From Zetaproteobacteria bacterium CG06_land_8_20_14_3_00_59_53 (GTDB lineage: Bacteria; Pseudomonadota; Zetaproteobacteria; Mariprofundales; Mariprofundaceae), in the NCBI GenBank assembly GCA_002779605.1, contig PEWE01000020.1:62001-126000 (forward strand): a stretch of DNA of 64,000 bases. The letters are read 5' to 3'. Position 1 is the first letter of the stretch. Each line of letters begins with the position of its first letter. The notes below the pieces were generated by a model. That model was not told the origin of the DNA. It saw nothing but the letters and a program-made list of their open reading frames with translations, and ran no database searches. The translations under genes were made by a program, and so were the position numbers. This document shows, piece by piece, positions 29,257 through 36,950 of this stretch.

Positions 29257-29306
29257 TCGTCGGAATAATTTTAAGTTCCGGCATACTTGTTTGTGGAAGG
29301 GGTCAC

Positions 29307-31055
29307 ATGATATCGGTCAGGTTTTTAGTCTGCACAATGTTTCTTCTTTCTGCATGCTCCATGCGGCCGGAGCCGGTGACTGTCGCCGAACAGAAACAGA
29401 TTCTTGAACAGGACCGGCAGGCGATTTTTGCGGATCAGCCTCCGATTGCCAAAAAGCTCGACATCTACGAAGCCATGGCCCGTGCCCTGAAATACAATGT
29501 TGATTACCGCACCAAGTTGTTCGAGAAGCAGGTGGCGCTCGGTCAGTACGACCTTTCAAAATACAAGTTCCTGCCGGCTTTTAACGTCGGGTCTGCCATC
29601 AACTACCGATCCAACCTTCCGATTGCCGATAGTCTGGATACAGCGACAAATCTGCGTGTTCCGTCCTTTGCTACCGCATCCGATCGAACCATTCGTACAG
29701 CCGATGTTCGCATGATCTGGAATCTGCTGGATTTTGGTATCACTTACTATCAGGTGAAACAGGAAGGCAATAAGGCGTTGATGGCCGATGAGGCCCGCCG
29801 CAAGGTGGTCAGCCAGCTGTTGCGCGATGTTCGTTCAGCGTACTGGCGTGCAGCGATTGCGCAGATGATGCAGCCGGAGATCGAGCGCATTCTGGGCGAG
29901 GCGCGGGATGCTCTGGATTCTTCATCTGAGGCGCAGCGCAAGGGTCTGGCTTCGCCTGTGAAAGTGCTAGAGTACAGAAAGGCGCTGCTCAAACTTGTTG
30001 ACACGCTGGAGAACCTTTTCAATCAGATGGAGATGGCCAGGACCCAGCTGGCTTCGCTGATTAATGAGCCGTTGGGTCAGGACTTCGAGCTGGATATTCC
30101 ATCCGAGCTGCCGATGGATGTGGCGCATGTGCCGTTCTGCCTGCCCAAGATGGAAGAGCTGGCATTGTTGAACAAGCCGGAGATCCGTGAAGAGATCTAT
30201 CGCAAGCGCATCAGTGTGGACGAAACCCGCAAGGCTACACTGCGCATGCTGCCCGGACTGGAGTTGAGCAGCGGTCAGAACTACAGCAGCAACTCCTATC
30301 TGCATAACAAGGCATGGACGGCGGCCGGTGCCCAGGTGACATGGAACATCTTCAATGTGCTTTCCGGACCTGCTGCCATCAAGGTGTCCAAGGCCAATGA
30401 GTCGGTGGACGATCAGCGTCGTATGGCTGTCCAGATGGCCTTGCTGACCAAGGTGCATCTTGCATACCGCGACTACCTGCACCGCAGCTACCAGCTGAAT
30501 CGTGCAAGCGAGTTGAACGATCTGGAAGCCGAGCTTACGGGTTATATCCGCAATGCAGCGGAAAGACAGGCGAAAAGCAAGCTGGAGCTGATTCAGGCTG
30601 AGGTCAGCGCGCTGAGTGCAAGATTGAACCGGGATAATTCCTATGCGGCTGTGCAGGAAGCACTGGGCTATGTGTACGACAGTATGGGTGTTGATCCTCT
30701 TGATGGCAGTCTGAGCAAGACAGATCTGAGGGATGTCTCCACTCATCTGGCGCTGAATCTGGGGACATGGACACAGTCCGAGACAGCGCCATTCAACTGG
30801 GCCTGCTATGCACCGGAGCGGGAAGACCAGGCTTATAATCAGAATAATTTCCGGTCCCCGCAAAAAGCGGAAGCCGAGCCAGTTGTATCTGTTGCTTCAC
30901 CGACAGTAGAACCGGTTGCGGCTGAGCTGGAAGTGGTTGAAACGGCTATTGAACCTGAGGCCGAAGAAGTTGCCGCCGAAACAGCACCGGTGCAGGCGGT
31001 CGAAGTCCTGCCTGAAGCTGAAGTTCAGCCGGCAAGGCCGGAGGTCGTTGAATGA
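29307..31055 (+). CDS. second TolC-like outer-membrane lipoprotein (paralogue)
   Basis: 582 residues. Signal peptide with lipobox LSAC, then an OEP/TolC body almost identical to the protein at 15618 through about residue 500, then an acidic Glu/Ala/Val-rich tail (EPEAEEVAAETAPVQAVEV). The frame stops at TGA 31053-31055, exactly where the first paralogue continues into its OmpA domain. The OmpA domains here begin a few codons later in the +1 frame. GGAAGGGG lies before the ATG. The near-identity of the two copies suggests tandem duplication around the giant gene. Confidence 0.88.
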   Translation: MISVRFLVCTMFLLSACSMRPEPVTVAEQKQILEQDRQAIFADQPPIAKKLDIYEAMARALKYNVDYRTKLFEKQVALGQYDLSKYKFLPAFNVGSAINYRSNLPIADSLDTATNLRVPSFATASDRTIRTADVRMIWNLLDFGITYYQVKQEGNKALMADEARRKVVSQLLRDVRSAYWRAAIAQMMQPEIERILGEARDALDSSSEAQRKGLASPVKVLEYRKALLKLVDTLENLFNQMEMARTQLASLINEPLGQDFELDIPSELPMDVAHVPFCLPKMEELALLNKPEIREEIYRKRISVDETRKATLRMLPGLELSSGQNYSSNSYLHNKAWTAAGAQVTWNIFNVLSGPAAIKVSKANESVDDQRRMAVQMALLTKVHLAYRDYLHRSYQLNRASELNDLEAELTGYIRNAAERQAKSKLELIQAEVSALSARLNRDNSYAAVQEALGYVYDSMGVDPLDGSLSKTDLRDVSTHLALNLGTWTQSETAPFNWACYAPEREDQAYNQNNFRSPQKAEAEPVVSVASPTVEPVAAELEVVETAIEPEAEEVAAETAPVQAVEVLPEAEVQPARPEVVE

Positions 31056-32574
31056 AAAGCCCGTGCGTACGCTGCGGAAGTTCGAAACAATCACATTCGG
31101 CGCGTCTTCTGATCTTTCGTCCTCATCTGCTGAAACTTTGAATATGGCGGCTGATTTTATGCGAAGCCATCCGGGTTTGACGCTTGAGGTCATCGGATTC
31201 AGCGACAACACGGGCAGTCTGGTGGCGGCCCATCAGGCATCGGTTGCTCGTGCGAATGCGGTTGCCCGTTATCTCACAGAGCATGGCGTGGACACATCCA
31301 GAGTGGTCAGCAAAGGCTATGGCTCATCGTCTCCTGTCGCGACGAATACAACCCCAGCCGGGCGGGATGAGAACAAGCGCGTCGAACTGTATATCAGCAC
31401 GCAGGCTCCGGCGCAGCAAACGTCTGAAGCCATGGCGCAGAATAATACCGCTACAACATCAAAGCCGGACGAAGAGGTACGTAAGGCTGAAGAGGCACGT
31501 AAGGCTGAAGAGGCACGTAAGGCTGAAGAGATCCGCTTGGCCGAAGAGGCTCGCGTGGCCGAAGAGGCTCGCGTGGCTGAAGAGGCTCGCGTGGCTGAAG
31601 AGGCTCGCGTGGCTGAAGAGGCTCGCGTGGCTGAAGAGGCTCGTCCGGTGACGCCGGCAACGCAGATTGCCCGTGTGCCGTTCGGTTCGGGTTCGACCCT
31701 GACTGCTGCTGCCAAGGCCGAGTTGAGCGAGACCGTGGCTTTCCTGAAGGCCAACCCTTCTGCTCGCGTCGAGGTGCTCGGCTTCAGCGACAATTCGGGT
31801 TCCGAACTGACTCGTTACAATACGTCTGTTGAGCGCGCCCGCGAGGTTTACCGCTATCTGGTGGCCAACGGTGTGAATCGCGCACAGATGATAGTGAAAG
31901 GCTATGACGGCGCTTCCCCGATCGGCGATAACGCAACAGAGGAAGGCCGTGCTCTGAATCGTCGCGTAGAGATTTACCTTGCTGCTGCAAACCCTGTGAG
32001 GCAGGCAGCCTTTGCCCGCGATGCCGATGAAGCCCGTAAGGCTGAAGAAGCTCGCGTGGCCGAAGAAGCTCGCGTGGCCGAAGAAGCTCGCGTGGCCGAA
32101 GGGGCTCGCGTGGCCGAAGGGGCTCGCAAGGCTGAAGAGGCCAGCAAGCCAAGCACCGCCCCTGAGGTCACAGCCGTGAAGGCTGTGCAAAGCAAGGTCA
32201 GGACGCTGCGTTCTTCATCGTCCGGCACATCATCGATGGTTACTGGCAGGCAGTCGATATCCTTTGCGCAGGGTGGGTCTGAGTTAAGCAGTGCAGCCGA
32301 AGGCGAGTTGAAGGCGGTTGTTGCCCTGATGAAGAAGAATCCTTCTCTGCGTATCGAGCTTGTCGGTTTCAGCGACAATGAAGGCTCGCGAGTGGATAAT
32401 CACGAGACATCGGTGAATCGCGCTCAGGCGGTTGCTGATTTCCTGACAGCTCACGGTATCCAGGCGAGTCGCCTGATGACAAAGGGTTATGGAGATGCTT
32501 CACCCGTTGCTGACAACAGCACCTCCGAGGGTCGCGCAGCAAACCGCCGTGTTGAGTTTTATCTTTCGCGTTAG
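31048..32574 (+). CDS. triple OmpA-domain protein, in frame +1 to the preceding TolC gene
   Basis: About 508 residues from the earliest plausible start, TTG 31048. The frame is open back to 30916, but those residues are an Arg/Lys-rich shadow of the TolC tail. Three OmpA-like peptidoglycan-binding domains follow, each with GFSDN, an RA.AV/RAREV helix and an NRRVE or NKRVE end (about 31.07-31.40, 31.66-31.99 and 32.24-32.57 kb). They are separated by helical spacers of EEARVA repeats. The first domain opens LRKFETITF, matching MRKFETVHF in the fused paralogue. Translated alone it has no signal peptide, so it would stay in the cytoplasm; a joined TolC-OmpA3 product makes better sense. Confidence 0.7.
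   Translation: MNEKPVRTLRKFETITFGASSDLSSSSAETLNMAADFMRSHPGLTLEVIGFSDNTGSLVAAHQASVARANAVARYLTEHGVDTSRVVSKGYGSSSPVATNTTPAGRDENKRVELYISTQAPAQQTSEAMAQNNTATTSKPDEEVRKAEEARKAEEARKAEEIRLAEEARVAEEARVAEEARVAEEARVAEEARVAEEARPVTPATQIARVPFGSGSTLTAAAKAELSETVAFLKANPSARVEVLGFSDNSGSELTRYNTSVERAREVYRYLVANGVNRAQMIVKGYDGASPIGDNATEEGRALNRRVEIYLAAANPVRQAAFARDADEARKAEEARVAEEARVAEEARVAEGARVAEGARKAEEASKPSTAPEVTAVKAVQSKVRTLRSSSSGTSSMVTGRQSISFAQGGSELSSAAEGELKAVVALMKKNPSLRIELVGFSDNEGSRVDNHETSVNRAQAVADFLTAHGIQASRLMTKGYGDASPVADNSTSEGRAANRRVEFYLSR
31471..31646 (+). repeat. 18-nt tandem repeats encoding (EEARVA)n, first block
   Basis: About ten units of the pattern GAAGAGGCTCGCGTGGCT with variants (AAGGCT, ATCCGC). The product is a highly charged, alanine-rich stretch likely to form a single alpha-helix or coiled coil between OmpA domains 1 and 2. 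Confidence 0.9.
32029..32142 (+). repeat. 18-nt tandem repeats encoding (EEARVA)n, second block
   Basis: About six units of the same pattern as at 31471-31646, including EGARVA variants, between OmpA domains 2 and 3. The two blocks share sequence closely enough for recombination between them. Confidence 0.9.
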
Positions 32575-32650
32575 TTCTTTCCCGACTCCGGATACGTTTC
32601 CGGCCCCAAAGTTGCTATAGCTTCATCCGACAATATGCGAGGGTAAAGCC

Positions 32651-33463
32651 ATGATGATGAAGACAGTTTTGATTCGTTTGCTGGGTCCGGCAGCGCTTGT
32701 GCTGTTGCTGGTGCCTCCGGTCTGTGCAGCTGACGGGCTCGGTTCATCTGATCCCAACAGCCTGTTCTCGGTTGATCGGGATAGTGCCATCAACGGCCGG
32801 ATCAAGGCAGTGAACCATGCCGAGATTGCTTCGGTGATGGATGCGCGTATTAAACAGATTCCGGTTCGCGAAGGGGATGGGTTCCGCAAAGGCGACCTGC
32901 TGGTCGAATTCGACTGCGCAGTCGAGTTTGCCGAGTTGTCGCGCGCCGATGCCTCCTACAAAGCGGCTGCCGAGCGGGCGCAGGTGAGCAAGGAACTGGT
33001 GGAACTGGATTCGATCAGCAAACTCGAGTTTGTCATGGCAAAAAGTGAGGCTGCAAAGGCGCTTGCCGAGCAGCAGATCTGGCAGGAGAAGGTGCGTCGT
33101 TGCCGCGTGTATGCGCCTTATAACGGTCATGTTGCAGCTCTCTATGTACAGCCCTACGAATACGCCCGTCCGGGCGACAAGCTGATGAAGATTCTCGATG
33201 ACACACGCTTAGAGGTTGAGGCGCTGATTCCTTCAAGCTGGCTGACCAGTATAACGCTGGGGATGCCTTTCTCGCTGGTGATCGATGAAACCGGCGCTAC
33301 CTATCAGGCTGCCGTGAAAGGTATCGGCGCAGAGATCGACTCGGTCAGTCAGACGGTGAAACTGATCGGTGTGATCCAGGGAGATAACCGGGGACTGATT
33401 GCAGGTATGAGCGGAAGGTTGATTATGCCATTTGCCAGTGGTGCGCCGCAAAGTGACCGATAA
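32651..33463 (+). CDS. periplasmic adaptor (HlyD/RND membrane-fusion type)
   Basis: 270 residues with a cleavable signal peptide ending near VCAA (about residue 26). A lipoyl-like half (NGRIKAVNHAEIASVMDARIKQIPVREGD in part), a short helical hairpin (about 95-150) and the second lipoyl half (CRVYAPYNGHVAALYVQPYEYARPGDKLMKILD) are visible, then a beta-barrel-like part. The hairpin is short for an adaptor that must reach a TolC channel. It starts about 75 nt after the triple-OmpA gene and overlaps the next gene, so the three adaptor-type genes form one transcription unit. Confidence 0.85.
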   Translation: MMMKTVLIRLLGPAALVLLLVPPVCAADGLGSSDPNSLFSVDRDSAINGRIKAVNHAEIASVMDARIKQIPVREGDGFRKGDLLVEFDCAVEFAELSRADASYKAAAERAQVSKELVELDSISKLEFVMAKSEAAKALAEQQIWQEKVRRCRVYAPYNGHVAALYVQPYEYARPGDKLMKILDDTRLEVEALIPSSWLTSITLGMPFSLVIDETGATYQAAVKGIGAEIDSVSQTVKLIGVIQGDNRGLIAGMSGRLIMPFASGAPQSDR

Positions 33464-34796
33464 GCCGCAATATCAGGGCGTTGCAGCCCTGCTTTCGCTG
33501 GAGCAGCAGGCTTGGGAAACCGCAAACGCGGAAGCGCTTGGTTTCTGCATCGTCAATGAAACCCATAATCTGATCGAATATCGTCAGTCGGTGCTGTTCG
33601 AGGCACACGGGGCTGAGCGTATCTGCGCTGTTTCCGGGTTGCCCGTACTACAGCGCGATGCGCCGTTCATGCAATGGATTCTGCGCCTCAGCCGGCTCCT
33701 TTATAAAGAAAATCACCGTCAGGCGAAGCCGCTTACCATTGATGATGTTCCGGAAGATATGGCGTCCGGCTGGAAAGAATGGTTGCCCCGGCATGTCATC
33801 TGGGTGCCGCTGAATGCTGGCAGGAAACGCCTTGGTGGCATGCTTCTGGTTCGCGATCAGGCATGGGCGCAGGCTGAAACCACGTTGTTGAATCATCTTC
33901 GCCATGTCTATGCACATGCTTGGTTTGCGCATCTGGTGAAAGAGTCCGGTTGGAGCTGGCGACGCATTCAGGAACAGTGGGTGGGGAATCGCTGGCGTTT
34001 CTGGGGTACGATTGCCCTGCTGCTATTCGCGCTGTTTGCACCGATCCGGCAATCCGTACTTGCTCCCGCCGAAGTGCGCCCGCTTGAAGCACAGGTGGTG
34101 CGCTCTCCTTTGGCCGGTATTGTGGACAAGGTGCATGTCGAGCCGAATCAGCCGGTGCATGCCGGTGATGTGCTTCTCACACTGGATGACGACGAGATCC
34201 GCACGCAGTTGCAGGTGGCGAACAAGGAAACAGCCATGCTGGAGGCGAACTATCAGCAGCTGGTGCAGCGTTCTTTCAATGATGTGCGCAGCAAGGAAAG
34301 TCTGGTCACCCTGCGTGCCAAGGCCATGCAGAAACGAGAAGATGTCGAGTTCCTCAAGAAGCAGATGGACAAGCTGGAGATTCGTGCTCCGCGCGATGGC
34401 CTGGCTCTGTTCACGGACAGCGATGATCTGATCGGCAGGCCGGTGCGCATCGGTGAGCGACTGCTGGTGATTGCCGAGCCGACCAAGGCAGAAATCCGTA
34501 TGATGCTGCCGGTCGGCAACAGCCTGTTGTTTCCGGAGGATGCGGATGTTTCCCTGTTCCTGAATATGGAGCCGACCCATTCCATCGATGCCAGACTGAC
34601 CTATGCAGCCTATCAGGCACAGCAGGATAGCGGTGGTGTGCTGGCCTATGAAATGCGGGCTGAATTCCTGCCCGGTGAAGTCCCGCCGCGCATCGGTTTG
34701 CGAGGTGTGGCTAAGATTTACGGTGAGCGCGTCCCGATGATCTATTACCTGCTGCGCCGTCCTCTGGCTGTCGCGAGACAGACCCTGGGCTGGTAA
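33432..34796 (+). CDS. GAF-like domain - TM helix - HlyD adaptor protein
   Basis: About 454 residues. Residues 1-170 resemble a GAF domain and precede the only clear membrane helix (about 185-203, FWGTIALLLFALFAPI), so they should lie in the cytoplasm. Beyond it is an HlyD-type periplasmic part: lipoyl half 1 (VRSPLAGIVDKVHVEPNQPVHAGDVLLTLDD), a coiled-coil hairpin (about 255-310), lipoyl half 2 (IRAPRDGLALF) and a barrel. The start is uncertain: TTG 33432 and GTG 33438, 33441 and 33453 are all in frame. The GAF part could sense a cytoplasmic ligand or bind the M50 partner encoded next. Confidence 0.82.
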   Translation: MPVVRRKVTDKPQYQGVAALLSLEQQAWETANAEALGFCIVNETHNLIEYRQSVLFEAHGAERICAVSGLPVLQRDAPFMQWILRLSRLLYKENHRQAKPLTIDDVPEDMASGWKEWLPRHVIWVPLNAGRKRLGGMLLVRDQAWAQAETTLLNHLRHVYAHAWFAHLVKESGWSWRRIQEQWVGNRWRFWGTIALLLFALFAPIRQSVLAPAEVRPLEAQVVRSPLAGIVDKVHVEPNQPVHAGDVLLTLDDDEIRTQLQVANKETAMLEANYQQLVQRSFNDVRSKESLVTLRAKAMQKREDVEFLKKQMDKLEIRAPRDGLALFTDSDDLIGRPVRIGERLLVIAEPTKAEIRMMLPVGNSLLFPEDADVSLFLNMEPTHSIDARLTYAAYQAQQDSGGVLAYEMRAEFLPGEVPPRIGLRGVAKIYGERVPMIYYLLRRPLAVARQTLGW

Positions 34797-34806
34797 CTGA
34801 GCCTAA

Positions 34807-36900
34807 ATGCTTCCACCGCTTCGCGAGGAGTTGGCCCTGTGCGACGGGCCTCGTGCGCGCAGCGGAATGCCGACTTATTCACTTTATGACCCGCTGCGTA
34901 ATCGTTATTACCGGTTCGGCTGGCCGCAGTTCGAGATGCTGCGTCGCTGGAGGCTCGGTGATCCGGGGAGGATCGCCGATGAGGTGAATAGCTCGACATC
35001 ACTGAATGTCGATCCCGAGGATGTGCTGGAGGTTGCCATGTTTTTACAGGGCAACAATCTGGTGCAGGTCAGCGGACCTGCGGGCCTCGATGTGCTGGCA
35101 GGGCAGGCCAGGGCGGCAAGACGGCATTGGGCCACATGGCTGCTGCACAATTATCTTTTCCTGAAGATACCGCTGTTCCATCCCGACGCCTTCCTGAAGC
35201 GCACGCTGAAATACGTAAGCTTTGTTTTCACCCGCGGCTATGCGATCAGCATGCTGATCGGTCTGGTGATCGGTCTGTATCTTATTTCCCGCCAGTGGGA
35301 ATCTTTTCTGCATACCTTCAGTTACTTCTTTTCTCTGCAGGGCCTGCTTTTTTACGGGATGGCCTTGATCTTCACCAAGATCATCCATGAGTTCGGGCAT
35401 GCCTATACGGCCAGTTATTTCGGCGTGCGCGTACCGGTGATGGGCTTCGGCCTGCTGGTGATGATGCCGGTGATGTATACCGATACCAGTGATGCATGGA
35501 AGCTGACCGATAACCACAAACGCATGTGGATCAATGCTGCCGGATTTCTGGCCGAGTTGTCGCTGGCGGTTCTGGCCACATTGCTGTGGTCGTTCCTGCC
35601 TGAAGGCGCATTGAAGAGTGTGGCCTTTTTGCTGGCCACCACCACCTGGATCATGACCATGGTGATCAACATGAATCCGTTCATGCGCTGGGATGGATAT
35701 TATCTTTTCTCCGACTGGCTGGAGGTGGACAACCTGCAGCAGCGAGCCTTTGCGCTGGCCCGATGGAAGATGCGCGAGGCGCTGTTCGCCCCCGGTGAGC
35801 CGGTCCCCGAAATCATGGATGACAGCCTGCGCATGCAGCTGATGACTTATGCATGGATCACCTGGATATACCGTTTCTTCCTGTTTCTGGCGATTTCCGT
35901 ACTGGTCTATTTCTTTTTCTTCAAGCTTCTCGGCATCTTTCTGATGGTGGTGGAAGTCGGCTGGTTCCTTATACTTCCTATCGCGATGGAAATGAAAGAA
36001 TGGTGGAAACGCCGGGATAAAATAGGAAATGCCACGGCTTATCGTTCGCTGGCGATCTTCGGTATGATCGTCGCACTTTTTCTGATTCCCTGGCAATCGC
36101 GCGTTGAGCTCTCGGGACTGCTGGATTCAGACCATCGTCTGGTGATTTATGCCGCTGAAGATGCAAGAATCGTTAAATTCAACGCAGTCGATGGCATGCA
36201 GGTTGAGAAAGGCGATGTGCTGGTCGAACTGGCATCCGATCAGTTAAATCATCATCTGAGCATGCTCAATAGCAGGCTCGATCTGCTTGAATGGCAGGAG
36301 TCCGCACAGGGCGTTTCCGGCGGTGTGGCTGCGGAAGGGCGCATTCTTCGCCAGCAGATGGCCGGTGAAGCAGCCGAGTACGAATCTCTGAAAGAACGCA
36401 TCTCCCGACTGAAGATCACGGCACCGTTTACCGGCAGCGTGGTGATGGTGAATCTGGATGCCAGCAGGGGGGACTATGTAGAGCGCGGCGAACGTCTGCT
36501 GACGGTGGTCGATCCCCGAGAAGCCGTGGTCAGGGCGTATGTTCCGGAGAGCGATTTGAAGCGATTCGGCGCTGGTGCCAGGGCACGGTTTTATCCGGAT
36601 GATCCGGCTATGCAGCCGATTGATCTGGTGGTGCAGCAGTTGGACAGGGCCAGCGCCAAGGTGTTGCTCGATCCTCCGCTGGCATCAACCTATGGTGGCA
36701 CCATTCCGGTCATACAGGGGCAGAATGGTGAGCTCGTGCCACAGCAGGCGGCGTATCGCGTGCTAATGCTCCCTGAACATGAGACCGATGTGATCCGTAG
36801 TGTGCGCGGCACGGTCTATGTCGAAGGTTCGCGCAGCAGTCTGTTGGCCCGTTTCTTCAATCAGGTGTTATCCGTCGTCGTGCGCGAAAGCGGCTTCTGA
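34807..36900 (+). CDS. PqqD-like - M50 metalloprotease - HlyD fusion membrane protein
   Basis: 697 residues. The N-terminal 90 residues look like a PqqD-type winged helix (YSLYDPLRNRYYRFGWPQ). A polytopic site-2-protease-like domain follows, with zinc motif HEFGH at 194-198 and the third ligand in NPFMRWDG (290-297). Further helices run to about 450. The C-terminal part (about 455-690) is an HlyD-like adaptor: lipoyl half (VVYAAEDARI-like, VEKGDVLVEL), helical hairpin, ITAPFTGSVVMVNLD and a barrel. M50-HlyD fusions occur in peptide export and modification loci. Here it could be the inner-membrane core of the export machine, in place of an ABC transporter. Protease activity is predicted from intact motifs only. 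Confidence 0.87.
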   Translation: MLPPLREELALCDGPRARSGMPTYSLYDPLRNRYYRFGWPQFEMLRRWRLGDPGRIADEVNSSTSLNVDPEDVLEVAMFLQGNNLVQVSGPAGLDVLAGQARAARRHWATWLLHNYLFLKIPLFHPDAFLKRTLKYVSFVFTRGYAISMLIGLVIGLYLISRQWESFLHTFSYFFSLQGLLFYGMALIFTKIIHEFGHAYTASYFGVRVPVMGFGLLVMMPVMYTDTSDAWKLTDNHKRMWINAAGFLAELSLAVLATLLWSFLPEGALKSVAFLLATTTWIMTMVINMNPFMRWDGYYLFSDWLEVDNLQQRAFALARWKMREALFAPGEPVPEIMDDSLRMQLMTYAWITWIYRFFLFLAISVLVYFFFFKLLGIFLMVVEVGWFLILPIAMEMKEWWKRRDKIGNATAYRSLAIFGMIVALFLIPWQSRVELSGLLDSDHRLVIYAAEDARIVKFNAVDGMQVEKGDVLVELASDQLNHHLSMLNSRLDLLEWQESAQGVSGGVAAEGRILRQQMAGEAAEYESLKERISRLKITAPFTGSVVMVNLDASRGDYVERGERLLTVVDPREAVVRAYVPESDLKRFGAGARARFYPDDPAMQPIDLVVQQLDRASAKVLLDPPLASTYGGTIPVIQGQNGELVPQQAAYRVLMLPEHETDVIRSVRGTVYVEGSRSSLLARFFNQVLSVVVRESGF

Positions 36901-36950
36901 ATATCCGGGGAAGTCGTGACGGCTGCAAAGGCAGGAAGAGGGGAAACATC

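Larger units (their letters stand above)
28982..29306 (+). other. intergenic region before the second TolC gene
   Basis: AT-rich, about 325 bp. A 73-codon frame at 28964-29185 lacks a ribosome site and overlaps the terminator, so I do not call it. The region contains the TGTAAT microsatellite and promoter candidate listed separately. Confidence 0.5.

Noticed and set aside
30916-31047. Upstream start of the triple-OmpA frame
   Set aside because: The 44 extra residues are an Arg/Lys-rich shadow of the TolC tail, with no signal peptide.
31471-32142. Repeat arrays that could be taken for CRISPR
   Set aside because: Units are 18 nt, directly tandem without spacers, and in frame in an OmpA-domain gene.
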